NCBI GenBank assembly: GCA_937925475.1
Contig: CALEWH010000022.1
Coordinates: 62,001-126,000, forward strand
Direction: 5' to 3'
Length of the DNA: 64,000 nucleotides
DNA from: an uncultured Clostridia bacterium
Lineage (GTDB): Bacteria; Bacillota; Clostridia; Christensenellales; UBA1242
The notes below the pieces were generated by a model. The model saw only the letters and a program-made list of their open reading frames with translations. It was not told the DNA's origin and ran no database searches. Both the position numbers and the translations under genes were made by a program. Below are positions 25,935-35,452 of this stretch, in pieces (the stretch's first letter is position 1; every line of letters starts with the position of its first letter).

Positions 25935-28621
25935 TATTTGCCCACCATACAGCAGTTTTTGTATTTTTTGCCACTTCCACATGGACATGGGTCATTTCTG
26001 CCTACAATCTTTTTGGATTTTGCAGTTTTTTCCACACCTGTCATATTTGTAATAAGGTCAGGTTTTTTAGTGTCTTTTTGTTGTTGTTTGATTTCGATAT
26101 TTAATCGATAGTTGATAAGGAACAACGCTGTTTCGCGTCTTATATCCTTACTCATACGCTCAAATGCGTCATAACTCTCTTGTTTGTATGCAATGATAGG
26201 GTCGTGGTTTCCGATAGCACGAAGACCTATCTCGCTTCTAAGCATTTCCAAAAAGTCGATGTGATCCATCCAGAATGTATCAACAACTCTCAAAAGTATA
26301 TCGCGTTCTATCGCCAAATAATCAATGCCAAACTTGCTTATCTCAGCACATTTTGCTTCGTAGTTTCGCACTGCTTCGTCCGCAACAATCACCGCAAGTT
26401 CTTCAACATCAAGTCCTTCGACAATCTCTTCGGTGACATAGTTTGCGTTTTCTTTTAGTACTCGATTGTTTAGTGCATTGTTTATTGCTTCCAAATCCCA
26501 CTCGTCATATGACTTGTTGGCGTCCACTGTGTCATATATTGTGTTCATGGCAAACTCGCGGATCATATCCACTACTTCATCATGAATATTGTCGCCATCT
26601 ATTACACGATTACGCTCGCCATATATAAGTTCTCTTTGTTTGTTGTTGACATCGTCAAATAATAGGACATTGTGACGGGCACTAAAATTGAAGCCCTCAA
26701 TGCGTTTTTGTGCGTTTTCGATTTGTCGCGACAACATTTTGATTTGGAAAGGAGTGTCTTCGTCGATTTTGAAGAACCTAACAATGCCTTGCATACGCTC
26801 GCCACCAAAACGGCGGATAAGTTCGTCTTCCATAGAAACAAAGAACACACTGCTACCTGGGTCACCTTGACGACCAGCACGACCACGCAACTGATTGTCT
26901 ATGCGTCGTGATTCGTGACGCTCTGTGCCTAGAATGTGTAGACCACCAAGAGTTATTACTTTTGCTTTCTCTTCGTCAGTCACCTTTTTGAAGTCTGCAT
27001 AAAGTGACTTGTATTGGTCACGAATTTTTTCTAATTCAGGATTGTCAGTAGGAAGAAGCGATGTACAAAACTCTATTTGTGCTTCGTTGTAGCCTTTATT
27101 TCTAAGTTCTTGTTTTGCAAGATACTCAGGATTGCCACCTAGCAAAATATCTGTACCACGACCAGCCATGTTTGTTGCGATAGTGACCGCGTTTAGTCTG
27201 CCGGCTTGGGCTACTATCTCACTTTCTTTCATATGGTTTTTCGCGTTCAAAACATTGTGTTTGATTTTAGCGCGTCTTAGTGCGGTGCTTATCTCTTCAC
27301 TCTTTTCTATTGTCACAGTACCTACTAGTATTGGTCTACCTGTTTCGTGAACACGCTTTACTTCTTCGACAATGGCGTCCATTTTAGCACGCTCTGTGAT
27401 GTAGATTACATCAGGCGCGTCTTTTCTACGGATTGGCAAGTTTGTAGGGATAGTAACAACATCCAGATTGTATATCTTATTAAACTCACGCTCTTCGGTC
27501 TTGGCTGTACCTGTCATACCACTAAGTTTGTCATAAAGACGGAAGAAGTTTTGGAATGTGATTGTTGCAAGGGTTTTGTTTTCGTCCCTTATCTCAACGC
27601 CTTCTTTTGCTTCGATTGCTTGGTGTAGTCCGTTGCTGTACTTTCGGCCTTCCATCAATCGACCTGTAAACTCATCGACAATTATGATTTCGCCATCTTT
27701 AACAATGTAGTTTTGGTCCTTTTTCATAATGTATTGGGCTTTAAGTGCATTGTTGATGTGGTGGTTTAGTTCGATATTGTTGATGTCGCTTAGATTGTCA
27801 ACATTGAAAAATCTCTCAGCCTTGCCAACACCATGTTCAGTAAGTCTTATCGCCTTTTCTTTTTCGTCTATCTCATAGTCTTCTTTTCTTAGGTTTTTGG
27901 CAAAACGACTAGCGCTTTTGTAGGTTTCGCTACTCTTCATACCCCTTCCGCTGATGATAAGTGGAGTACGCGCTTCATCGATCAAAATCGAGTCGACCTC
28001 ATCGACAATGGCAAAGTGATAACCACGACCTACTCTATCTTCGGCACGAGTCACCATATTGTCACGAAGATAGTCAAAACCAAGTTCGTTGTTGGTCGAA
28101 TATGTGATATCGCAATTATATGCTTTTCGTTTCTCCTCAGGATCCATATCGTGTGTCGAAACACCTACTGTAAGACCCAAAAACTTGAATACTTTTCCCA
28201 TCCACTCAGCGTCACGACCGGACAAGTATTCGTTGACAGTAACGATATGAACACCCTTGCCTTCAAGTGCAACAAGATATGCTGGCAAAGTTTCAGTTAG
28301 GGTTTTACCTTCACCAGTACGCATCTCAGCAATACGGCCTTGAAACAATGCGATACCGCCAAGGATTTGCACATGAAAGTGGCGCATACCCATAACACGC
28401 GCACTTGCTTCACGCACAACAGCATATGCTTCTGGCAAAATGTCGATTAGTTTTTCACCATTTGCGATTCGTGCTTTAAAATCATCAGTACAAGCACGAA
28501 GTTGGTCATCGCTGTACGCTTTGTACTTGTCTTCAAGTGCTTCTACTTTGTGAGCAATTTTGTCTAGTTTTGCTATATTTCGAGAGTTGTCGCTCCCAAA
28601 AATCTTTGTAAATAGTCCCAT
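25934..28621 (-). CDS. secA: Protein translocase ATPase SecA
   Basis: 895 residues. Motor of the Sec export system. Walker A MRTGEGKT, DEAD-type IDEVDSILIDEARTPLIISG, the helicase end TNMAGRGTDI, and QLRGRAGRQGDPGSS. The C-terminal zinc tail CPCGSGKKYKNCC, which binds SecB or ribosomes, is kept. RBS GAGG 6 nt before ATG. First gene of secA-prfB-tsaD; the secA-prfB order is the common Bacillota order. Confidence 0.98.
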   Translation of the reverse strand: MGLFTKIFGSDNSRNIAKLDKIAHKVEALEDKYKAYSDDQLRACTDDFKARIANGEKLIDILPEAYAVVREASARVMGMRHFHVQILGGIALFQGRIAEMRTGEGKTLTETLPAYLVALEGKGVHIVTVNEYLSGRDAEWMGKVFKFLGLTVGVSTHDMDPEEKRKAYNCDITYSTNNELGFDYLRDNMVTRAEDRVGRGYHFAIVDEVDSILIDEARTPLIISGRGMKSSETYKSASRFAKNLRKEDYEIDEKEKAIRLTEHGVGKAERFFNVDNLSDINNIELNHHINNALKAQYIMKKDQNYIVKDGEIIIVDEFTGRLMEGRKYSNGLHQAIEAKEGVEIRDENKTLATITFQNFFRLYDKLSGMTGTAKTEEREFNKIYNLDVVTIPTNLPIRRKDAPDVIYITERAKMDAIVEEVKRVHETGRPILVGTVTIEKSEEISTALRRAKIKHNVLNAKNHMKESEIVAQAGRLNAVTIATNMAGRGTDILLGGNPEYLAKQELRNKGYNEAQIEFCTSLLPTDNPELEKIRDQYKSLYADFKKVTDEEKAKVITLGGLHILGTERHESRRIDNQLRGRAGRQGDPGSSVFFVSMEDELIRRFGGERMQGIVRFFKIDEDTPFQIKMLSRQIENAQKRIEGFNFSARHNVLLFDDVNNKQRELIYGERNRVIDGDNIHDEVVDMIREFAMNTIYDTVDANKSYDEWDLEAINNALNNRVLKENANYVTEEIVEGLDVEELAVIVADEAVRNYEAKCAEISKFGIDYLAIERDILLRVVDTFWMDHIDFLEMLRSEIGLRAIGNHDPIIAYKQESYDAFERMSKDIRRETALFLINYRLNIEIKQQQKDTKKPDLITNMTGVEKTAKSKKIVGRNDPCPCGSGKKYKNCCMVGK

Positions 28622-28654
28622 TTATACCTCGTAATATATATTATTAACTGTATT

Positions 28655-28683
28655 ATGATACTACAAACAGCGTTTTTTCACAA
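28655..28683 (-). promoter_or_regulatory. Probable promoter of secA-prfB-tsaD
   Basis: TTGTGA (28683-28678), 17-bp spacer, TATCAT (28660-28655), about 35 nt before the secA start. Confidence 0.5.
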
Positions 28684-28734
28684 TAATATTTTGTCAAAAT
28701 AACCGCTAAAAATCGTTTTTTATATCGCAAAAAC

Positions 28735-28767
28735 AAAAAAAGACGAAGTGACTAGCACTTTGTCTTT
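28735..28767 (-). terminator. Terminator after the diaminopentanoate-dehydrogenase-like gene
   Basis: A 12-bp stem (AAAGACAAAGTG with CACTTCGTCTTT on the minus strand, one mismatch) and 5-nt loop followed by a T-rich tail. Confidence 0.75.
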
Positions 28768-28782
28768 ATATTGTTGTATTTT

Positions 28783-29826
28783 TTAAAAATGAAGTTTGTG
28801 TCTAAGCTCGCCCATTTTTTCAGTTGTGCAGTAGCCTGCTGGGGCTTTTAGTACATCTGGAAGTCTATTGACGATACTTGCGCAAGTCATTTCTACTGTC
28901 GATGGTCTATTGATTACAACAGTTGTGTTTGGCTCGCCTTCTACTGTCCACTCGTTTTGGTCAAACTCGTCTGGTCCATACACCTTACCTATGCACTCAC
29001 TTTCAATAATGATGCCTTCTTTGGTTTCGGTAGTAACAACAGCACTCATTCCAGTAGCATATCCTTTTGGAATAACCATATTTAGAGTGTCAGATTTAAG
29101 GTCTTTTTTGTAAGTTTGTGGAATACATTTTTGAGTTTGGCGTTTGACAGTAAGTCCTAGTGCTGAGCATAGCCAGCCATTAACATTCCACATATATGAA
29201 GGCAAAAACTCGCCTTTTTCTATCATTTTCTTTCTTACAGCATCGGTCACATTATCTGCTGACGCAATGTCTTTTTCAAAGTCTTTAAGGCTTAGGCCTG
29301 CGCCATGAACTTGGGCAAGTGCAATGCCATAGTCTTCGACATTATAACTGCTTTTGCCATGGATTTTCTTAATAGATTGAGTAGTTCCACACAAAGATGT
29401 GATTAGGCTACCCCACGAAACATCTTGATAACCCGAACCGCATAGTGTGCATTTGTGTTTTTTTGCAAGCTCGTCAAGTTCTTTTGTAGGAAGATACGAG
29501 TTCCAAGGATAAAATGCTTCTTCGCAAGTCGAGATAGCATTTACGCCGTTTTTTGCACAAATAGTAAATGCATCGTGCAACTCCTTCATAAGACTGCGTG
29601 TAGTGATAATAGCAATGTCAGGTTTGATGCGTTTTAGTGATGCGTCAAGGTCGTTTACATTTTCGATTATGACCCCGCGTTTTTTACCGCCCATAACAAC
29701 GCTAATGTCCTTTCCTACCAACTTTGGATTGACATCATATGCACCTACAATTTCGCCACCTTTTTCGAAAACATAGCGCATTGTGTACACTGCCATCTTT
29801 CCACAACCAATTTGTACAACTTTCAT
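28783..29826 (-). CDS. NAD(P)-dependent oxidoreductase, 2,4-diaminopentanoate dehydrogenase-like
   Basis: 347 residues. Rossmann start VVQIGCGKMAVYTMRYV, then a dihydrodipicolinate-reductase-like middle (ISTCEEAFYPW, CGSGYQDVSWGSL) and a C-terminal half of the amine-dehydrogenase type. The best-known relative, in ornithine fermentation, oxidises 2,4-diaminopentanoate to 2-amino-4-oxopentanoate. None of the other ornithine-pathway genes is next to it, so the true substrate is uncertain. RBS AAGGAG. It lies 77 bp behind DUF1667, with a TATAAT at 29878-29873 that could give it its own transcript. Confidence 0.65.
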   Translation of the reverse strand: MKVVQIGCGKMAVYTMRYVFEKGGEIVGAYDVNPKLVGKDISVVMGGKKRGVIIENVNDLDASLKRIKPDIAIITTRSLMKELHDAFTICAKNGVNAISTCEEAFYPWNSYLPTKELDELAKKHKCTLCGSGYQDVSWGSLITSLCGTTQSIKKIHGKSSYNVEDYGIALAQVHGAGLSLKDFEKDIASADNVTDAVRKKMIEKGEFLPSYMWNVNGWLCSALGLTVKRQTQKCIPQTYKKDLKSDTLNMVIPKGYATGMSAVVTTETKEGIIIESECIGKVYGPDEFDQNEWTVEGEPNTTVVINRPSTVEMTCASIVNRLPDVLKAPAGYCTTEKMGELRHKLHF

Positions 29827-29903
29827 ATTTTTTTCTCCTTTTCATTTTTTTATTACAAACTGTCTTTGACAGATTATAACCAATATAACAATTTTGATTA
29901 CAA

Positions 29904-30248
29904 CTAATATTCGACTTTATAACTTGTAACCACAACATCAGCCGGTGTCCCTAAGACATTTTTTATTAGAACATCGCCAATGTTTGCCGACTCGACACGC
30001 AAGTCGTTTATCTCTTTCATCACATGAAAAATCATTTCTTTTGGGACAGGAAGAGTGGTTTTGACCGACAAAACTCCGCTGTTTTTGGTCTTCAAGATTG
30101 CGGTCACAACTCGCTCTGGATGGTCGATTTCTTGAATGGCGTAGGTTTCTCCACGCTTGCAGTTGTTTCCGCCAACAAGATATTTGTCGCCATCTTTTGT
30201 TATCTCTATCTCACAACCCATTGGACACATAATGCATGTTAGTTTCAT
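29904..30248 (-). CDS. DUF1667 iron-sulfur-type subunit of GlpA-like dehydrogenase
   Basis: 114 residues. Four N-terminal cysteines (CIMCPMGCEI and NNCKRGE) suggest an iron-sulfur or metal site. DUF1667 proteins are regularly encoded behind a GlpA-like dehydrogenase and an FAD/NAD oxidoreductase, as here, and are thought to be a third subunit for electron transfer; the biochemistry is not settled. The start overlaps the preceding gene by 4 bp (ATGA). Confidence 0.85.
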   Translation of the reverse strand: MKLTCIMCPMGCEIEITKDGDKYLVGGNNCKRGETYAIQEIDHPERVVTAILKTKNSGVLSVKTTLPVPKEMIFHVMKEINDLRVESANIGDVLIKNVLGTPADVVVTSYKVEY

Positions 30249-31468
30249 ATGCTCTCCACCTCCAATACACAGTCACCTTTCACTAGGTTTTTGTCAATTT
30301 CCCACATCTGCATTTCTCCTGGAAAACCCGCCAAAACAAACTTTCTTGCGATTATTTCGTCACCCATTTTTAGTATCAAATTTCGCCTTACAATTTTGCT
30401 TTTCAATCTAAATTTGAGTGTGGCTTTGCCTTTGCCCGATGTTATAGTGTTGGGCAAAACATATCCTATTTGGTCGCCAGCACAAAGATTGTATTTAGTG
30501 CGTGAGCGCAGTTTTTCTTTTACATAGTCAGATGCATTTTTACCTGTGTCATATGCTTCCAGAGTTACATTGTCGACAAGGTCATGTACATGTAAAAAGT
30601 TTCCGCAAGCAAACACGCCATCTTCATTGGTTTGCATATGGTCGTCTACAAAAGTGCTTTTTGTCGCACGATTAAAAGGCAAATATTCGACCAAATCACG
30701 CTCAGGAACAAGCCCGACAGATAGTATCAATGCGTCACATGGCAAAAATTTTCGTGTACTTTCTATCTTGTTGTACTTTTCATCAACTTGACCATAAAAC
30801 ACGCCTTCGACCCTATCGCGTCCCACAACATCAAATATTGTTGTGTGAAGCATAAGCGGAATGTTGTAGTCGTCAAGGCACTGAGTAATGTTTCGCCTTA
30901 GCCCGCTAGGAGTCGGATTTATTTCCATAACCGCATGCACTTTTGCACCTTGCAAAGTAAGTCTTCGTGCCATTATCAGTCCGATATCGCCACTACCCAA
31001 AATGACCACATTTTTGCCCGGCAACTTGCCATATATGTTTACAAGTTTTTGGGCGCAACCTGCTGTAAGGACACCTACTGGGCGCGAACCTGTAAGCATA
31101 ATGTTGGCAGGAGTACGCTCTCTACAACCCATTGCAAGAACAAGCGCTTTGCATTCTATTTTTTGTATTCCGTTTTCGTTTGTAATAGTTACTGTTTTGC
31201 CTTCAATTTTTGTAACAAAAGTGTTTAGCAAAACCTTTATCTTTTTATTTGATTCGACCTTTTGTCTAAACTTATATGCGTACTCTGGACCTGTATATTC
31301 TTCGCCAAAATAATGCAGTCCAAATCCATTGTGGATACATTGTCTAAGTATCCCACCTAAAAAAGGGTTGCGCTCGACGATTATGCACTTTGTTCCGTTT
31401 TCAGCACATCCAAGTGCCGCGCCCATTCCGGCTGGGCCACCGCCGATAATCAAAACATCAGTTTTCAC
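30245..31468 (-). CDS. FAD/NAD(P)-dependent oxidoreductase partner of GlpA
   Basis: 407 residues. N-terminal FAD loop VLIIGGGPAGMGAALGCAENG, GGILRQCIH, a second nucleotide loop VVILGSGDIGLIMARRL, and a GVFACGNFLHVHD-type FAD end. It belongs to the family that accompanies GlpA in clostridia and probably passes electrons between the dehydrogenase FAD and NAD. It starts at GTG 8 nt after GGGGG, overlapping the glpA stop. Confidence 0.88.
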   Translation of the reverse strand: MKTDVLIIGGGPAGMGAALGCAENGTKCIIVERNPFLGGILRQCIHNGFGLHYFGEEYTGPEYAYKFRQKVESNKKIKVLLNTFVTKIEGKTVTITNENGIQKIECKALVLAMGCRERTPANIMLTGSRPVGVLTAGCAQKLVNIYGKLPGKNVVILGSGDIGLIMARRLTLQGAKVHAVMEINPTPSGLRRNITQCLDDYNIPLMLHTTIFDVVGRDRVEGVFYGQVDEKYNKIESTRKFLPCDALILSVGLVPERDLVEYLPFNRATKSTFVDDHMQTNEDGVFACGNFLHVHDLVDNVTLEAYDTGKNASDYVKEKLRSRTKYNLCAGDQIGYVLPNTITSGKGKATLKFRLKSKIVRRNLILKMGDEIIARKFVLAGFPGEMQMWEIDKNLVKGDCVLEVESI

Positions 31469-32894
31469 TATCCACACCCCCTTTCACATCTTCAACAACC
31501 CACCTGCTGTCGCCGTTTTCTTTGCGAATGTCGTCAAAGTCACAGTGGTTTTCGCGGGCAAGGATTTTGATAACTCTATCTAGGCAAAAACTGCCTTGAC
31601 ATCTTCCCATTCCTGCCCTTATTCGACGCTTTATACCGTCAGTTGTTGTAGGTCTTATTGGTCGGTCGATAGCATCCACTATCTCACCTTCGCTAATGCT
31701 CTCGCACTTACAAACTATCTTGCCATAACTTGGATTTTGTTTGATTAGTGCCTTGACCTTACTTTCGGGCAAGTCCTTCAACATTTGATATGGTCGGATT
31801 TTCACATTGTGCAAGTCGGGATTGTATTTTAGTTTTAACAAATCCCCAACAACATATTTTGCAATCGCTGGTGCTGAGCTTAGCCCTGGCGAACATATCC
31901 CAGCAAGATTAACAATGTTTGGATTTTTTTTGCTGACTTCTATCACAAAATCATCTCCCACTACACTTCGCACTCCGGCAAATGTACGGATTGTTTTTGA
32001 TAAGTCAACATTTTTTAGTAGAGTTTTGCTTTTCTCTTTAATCGAACTTAGTCCCGCATCAGTCGTGATTGTTGTGTCGTCACTTAGATACGAAGTTGGC
32101 CCTACAAGAATGTTTCCGTCCACAGTAGGAGTGACTAGTATGCCTTTTGAGTGTTTGTCTGGCAGTGGAAATATTGTGCTATTTACTATTCCCGCTTCAC
32201 TATGGTCAAGTACATAGTATTCGCCACGCTTGTATTCGATTTTGTATTTTTCAGTGCCTAGGATTTTTGCCATTTCATTGTAGGCATATCCGCACGCATT
32301 TACAAGTTTTTTCGCCATAATAACTTTTCGGCCATTTGAGATTATGAAATATCCGCTTGCCTTAGTTACTTTTTTAGTGTCCCAATTAAGCACAACTTCG
32401 CCACCATTGACCACACCTTCTTCTGCAAGTGCGATAGTAAGCAGATATGGATTGACGATATATGAGTCGGGTGCAAATAGTCCACACATAACATCATCTG
32501 CTATATTTGGGATACGCTTTTTAAGGTCGTTTACACCTAAAAACTCCAAGTTTGAAATGCCATTTGCTCTGCCCCTTAAAAGCAAAGTTTTTACAGACTC
32601 AATGTCGCTTCCCACAACATATGCGCCTATTTTTTTAAGCGGAACTCCAACTCGCTCGCAAATTGACGGAAACATTTTGTTTCCTTCTATATTAAAACGC
32701 GCTTTCTTTGTGCCAGTGACCGCATCAAAACCCGCATGCACTATGCCCGAGTTTGCCTTGCTTGTGCCAGTGGCAACATCGCTGTTTTTCTCAATAAGTA
32801 TCGGTTTGTAGCCACTTTTAGCAAGTGCGTTGAAAATGCTAGATCCCACAACACCACCGCCAAAAACGGCAACATCATATATTTTTTCCTTCAT
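31458..32894 (-). CDS. glpA: GlpA-like FAD-dependent glycerol-3-phosphate dehydrogenase
   Basis: 478 residues. FAD-binding start DVAVFGGGVVGSSIFNALAK; a DAO-type core; a C-terminal BFD-like [2Fe-2S] domain with CKCESISEGEIVDAI and GMGRCQGSFC. Oxidises glycerol-3-phosphate to dihydroxyacetone phosphate; the L-2-hydroxyglutarate oxidase LhgO is a close relative, but divergent glpK supports the glycerol role. It has its own near-consensus promoter overlapped by an operator-like dyad. Confidence 0.88.
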   Translation of the reverse strand: MKEKIYDVAVFGGGVVGSSIFNALAKSGYKPILIEKNSDVATGTSKANSGIVHAGFDAVTGTKKARFNIEGNKMFPSICERVGVPLKKIGAYVVGSDIESVKTLLLRGRANGISNLEFLGVNDLKKRIPNIADDVMCGLFAPDSYIVNPYLLTIALAEEGVVNGGEVVLNWDTKKVTKASGYFIISNGRKVIMAKKLVNACGYAYNEMAKILGTEKYKIEYKRGEYYVLDHSEAGIVNSTIFPLPDKHSKGILVTPTVDGNILVGPTSYLSDDTTITTDAGLSSIKEKSKTLLKNVDLSKTIRTFAGVRSVVGDDFVIEVSKKNPNIVNLAGICSPGLSSAPAIAKYVVGDLLKLKYNPDLHNVKIRPYQMLKDLPESKVKALIKQNPSYGKIVCKCESISEGEIVDAIDRPIRPTTTDGIKRRIRAGMGRCQGSFCLDRVIKILARENHCDFDDIRKENGDSRWVVEDVKGGVDSEN

Positions 32895-32912
32895 TCATTC
32901 CTTCCCTTTTCT

Positions 32913-32932
32913 AAAATTATATTTATAATTTT
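32913..32932. promoter_or_regulatory. Operator-like dyad over the glpA promoter
   Basis: AAAATTATA-TT-TATAATTTT is a perfect 9-bp inverted repeat with a 2-bp centre that covers the glpA -10 and spacer. A repressor bound here would block glpA and could also influence the divergent glpK promoter 40 bp away. Being pure A/T, it may be fortuitous. Confidence 0.35.
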
Positions 32933-32944
32933 AATAAGTGTCAA
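32916..32944 (-). promoter_or_regulatory. Consensus SigA promoter of glpA
   Basis: TTGACA (32944-32939), 17-bp spacer, TATAAT (32921-32916): both hexamers perfect. Confidence 0.85.
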
Positions 32945-32972
32945 ATGTAAAATTATTATGTGCAATAAAAAG

Positions 32973-33002
32973 TTGTTTAGAAGCAAAATTTTGTGATATC
33001 AT
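32973..33002 (+). promoter_or_regulatory. Promoter of glpK and lipase
   Basis: TTGTTT (32973-32978), 18-bp spacer, TATCAT (32997-33002) with TGA in front of the -10; 20 nt upstream of the glpK ATG. Confidence 0.6.
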
Positions 33003-33021
33003 ATAAAAAATGGAGGAACAT

Positions 33022-34479
33022 ATGTCACGATATATCATAGGCCTTGACGAAGGCACAACTAGCGCAAGAAGTGTTGTGTATGACACAAAAACCAACAGCA
33101 TTGTACTCACTGAGAAAAAGACATTTCCACAATATTTTCCGCATCCAGGTTGGGTCGAGCAAAACGCCCAAGAACTTGTCAATGCCCAACTTTACACACT
33201 GAAAGCCGTACTCAAAAATATTGATCCGCGTGATGTTGTGGGAATCGGGATCACCAATCAACGCGAAACAGTTATCGCTTGGGATAGTGCGACCGGCAAA
33301 CCTATATACAATGCCATTGTTTGGCAATGTCGTCGCACCGCCGATTATATCGATAGCCTTAGCAAAGCCAAAAAGGCTCTAATTAAAGAAAAAACAGGGC
33401 TTATCCCTGACGCATATTTTAGTGCAAGTAAAATGAAATGGATACTTGACAATGTCCCCGTCTCACGCCAACTTTTAAAAGAAGGTCGTCTAAGATTTGG
33501 AAATGTAAACACATATCTTGCATATGTTCTTACAGGCGAATTTGTGACCGACCCTACAAACGCATCACGCACAATGCTATATAATATCAAGACTCTCGAC
33601 TGGGACGACCAACTACTCAAACTTTTCGGGATTGACCGAAGCACCCTTCCAAAAATAGTAAACTGCGACGCCATTATCGGAAAGTGCAAAGACTTTGGCG
33701 ACATATTGTTGTGTGGAATGATCGGCGACCAACAAAGCAGTCTTTTCGGACAAAGTTGTGTAAACGCAGGAATGGCAAAATCCACTTATGGCACAGGCAG
33801 TTTTTTACTGATCAACACTGGTACAAAACTCTATGACAGTGACAAACTCCTAAACACTGTCGCATACAAAATAAAAGGACACATGTGCTATGCCATTGAA
33901 GGTAGCATTTACAGCGCATGCAATGTTATTGAGTGGTTGAAAAACAATTTGGGACTAATAGACTCACCAAAAGATATGGACAAGCTCTGCTACTCCATTC
34001 CAGACAACGAAGGAGTGTATCTAGTCCCAGCGTTCACTGGACTCGGTGCTCCATACTGGAACAGCAACGCCAAGTGTATGCTCACAGGAATGACCCTTGG
34101 CTCAACAAAAGCACATGTCGCACGAAGTGTTTTGGAAAGCATAGCCTACAACACTCGCTCGATTATTGAAGTTTTGCCAGAGAGCGTGCGCGTAAAAGAA
34201 CTCAGAGTAGACGGTGGCGGAAGCAAAAACACATTTTTATTACAATATCAATCTGACATAATAAGAAAAAAGGTTGTGAAAGGACTTAGCAGTGAAGCGA
34301 CTGCTATGGGCGCAATATATATGGTTGGACTTGCAAGTGGTCTATACACACTAGACGACATAAAAAATATGTATAAAGTAGATGCAATATATGAGCCAAA
34401 ACTAAAACCTACGCTAACCGACAAATACTACAATGAGTGGCAAAACAATGTCAAAAATAGTTTGAGATTTGATAAATAG
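33022..34479 (+). CDS. glpK: Glycerol kinase
   Basis: 485 residues. Phosphorylates glycerol to sn-glycerol-3-phosphate. FGGY motifs: GLDEGTTSARSVVYD, PQYFPHPGWVEQ, GITNQRETVIAWD, VPAFTGLGAPYW and RVDGGGSKN. Start at the ATG with GGAGG 5 nt upstream rather than the ATG that contains it. Divergent from glpA and followed at 9 bp by a lipase gene. Confidence 0.97.
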   Translation: MSRYIIGLDEGTTSARSVVYDTKTNSIVLTEKKTFPQYFPHPGWVEQNAQELVNAQLYTLKAVLKNIDPRDVVGIGITNQRETVIAWDSATGKPIYNAIVWQCRRTADYIDSLSKAKKALIKEKTGLIPDAYFSASKMKWILDNVPVSRQLLKEGRLRFGNVNTYLAYVLTGEFVTDPTNASRTMLYNIKTLDWDDQLLKLFGIDRSTLPKIVNCDAIIGKCKDFGDILLCGMIGDQQSSLFGQSCVNAGMAKSTYGTGSFLLINTGTKLYDSDKLLNTVAYKIKGHMCYAIEGSIYSACNVIEWLKNNLGLIDSPKDMDKLCYSIPDNEGVYLVPAFTGLGAPYWNSNAKCMLTGMTLGSTKAHVARSVLESIAYNTRSIIEVLPESVRVKELRVDGGGSKNTFLLQYQSDIIRKKVVKGLSSEATAMGAIYMVGLASGLYTLDDIKNMYKVDAIYEPKLKPTLTDKYYNEWQNNVKNSLRFDK

Positions 34480-34488
34480 GAGAGAAAA

Positions 34489-35373
34489 ATGGAAACAGTA
34501 GAAATTAAAATGCCAGACGAAACTCTGCGCGAACTTTATGTATCAGATAAAATTTCCGACCCCAAAGGTGTCATTTTAATAATACATGGAATGCAAGAAC
34601 ACGCTATGCGTTATACACATGTCATAAAGGCATTTAATGACAATAACTATATAGTTTTTGCCTACAACCAACGGGGTCATGGACAAAAAGCCTTAGAAAG
34701 TCACACAATGGGACAAGGAAATAAAGACATTTTTGAAGAATGTGTACTTGATGCTCAATGTATTTGTAAATACATCAAATCAGTATATCCCGATCTTCCT
34801 TTGTATGTTTATGGACACTCCTTTGGTAGTTTTGTTACACAAAGGCTTATGCAAATTTGCGATATTCCTGCAAAGTGGGTTTTGTCCGGCACAACCTGTG
34901 GTGATGCAATGTTGTACAAACTTGCGTATGTAGTAGCAAAACTATCTGCCATAAAAGGAAAACAAAAGCCCGCGACTCTAATTGAAAAGATGTCATTTGA
35001 CTCGTATAAAAAACATTTTCCAGATAAAAGTTGGTTGTCACGCGACCCTAATGTGCAAAAAAGATTTGACGAAGACGAGTTGTGTGGAGTGCCATTTCCA
35101 GTTAGTTTTTATATTAGCCTTTTCTCACATCTTAAAAAACTTAACAAGGGCATAAAAAATATAAAGAAAAACACAAAAGTTTTGCTTATAGCGGGCACTG
35201 ATGACCCAGTAGGAAATTATGCAAAAGGACCAAGCAAACTTCATTCATTGTATTTGAAAGCAGGATTGGATTCGCACTTAAAACTATATGATAAAGGTCG
35301 ACACGAACTTCACAACGAACTAAATCGCCAAGAAGTCCTAAACGATGTAATCGACTTTTACAATTTGAAATAA
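34489..35373 (+). CDS. Alpha/beta hydrolase, monoacylglycerol-lipase-like
   Basis: 294 residues, cytoplasmic (no signal). Serine hydrolase 'hydrolase_4' type: oxyanion HGMQEH, nucleophile GHSFG, acid AGTDD, catalytic His GRHELHNE. The family includes monoacylglycerol lipases and lysophospholipases. RBS AGGAG and only 9 bp from glpK, so the pair probably feeds glycerol freed from monoacylglycerol or lysolipid into GlpK. The exact substrate is inferred. Confidence 0.85.
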   Translation: METVEIKMPDETLRELYVSDKISDPKGVILIIHGMQEHAMRYTHVIKAFNDNNYIVFAYNQRGHGQKALESHTMGQGNKDIFEECVLDAQCICKYIKSVYPDLPLYVYGHSFGSFVTQRLMQICDIPAKWVLSGTTCGDAMLYKLAYVVAKLSAIKGKQKPATLIEKMSFDSYKKHFPDKSWLSRDPNVQKRFDEDELCGVPFPVSFYISLFSHLKKLNKGIKNIKKNTKVLLIAGTDDPVGNYAKGPSKLHSLYLKAGLDSHLKLYDKGRHELHNELNRQEVLNDVIDFYNLK

Positions 35374-35424
35374 ATATTCAAATAAAAAATTTCAAATATA
35401 AACATAAATGAAAATATTGATAAT

Positions 35425-35452
35425 AAAAAAAGGGCTAAGCCCTTTTTTATTT
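35425..35452. terminator. Bidirectional terminator after the lipase gene
   Basis: AAAAAAGGGC-TAA-GCCCTTTTTT, a 10-bp stem with triloop, in copy A of the 81-bp repeat. It now ends the glpK-lipase transcript. Confidence 0.85.

Noticed and set aside
28783..29826. Annotation as dihydrodipicolinate reductase (dapB)
   Set aside because: Too long, and it lacks the DapB substrate motif; the amine-dehydrogenase-like C-terminal half fits better.
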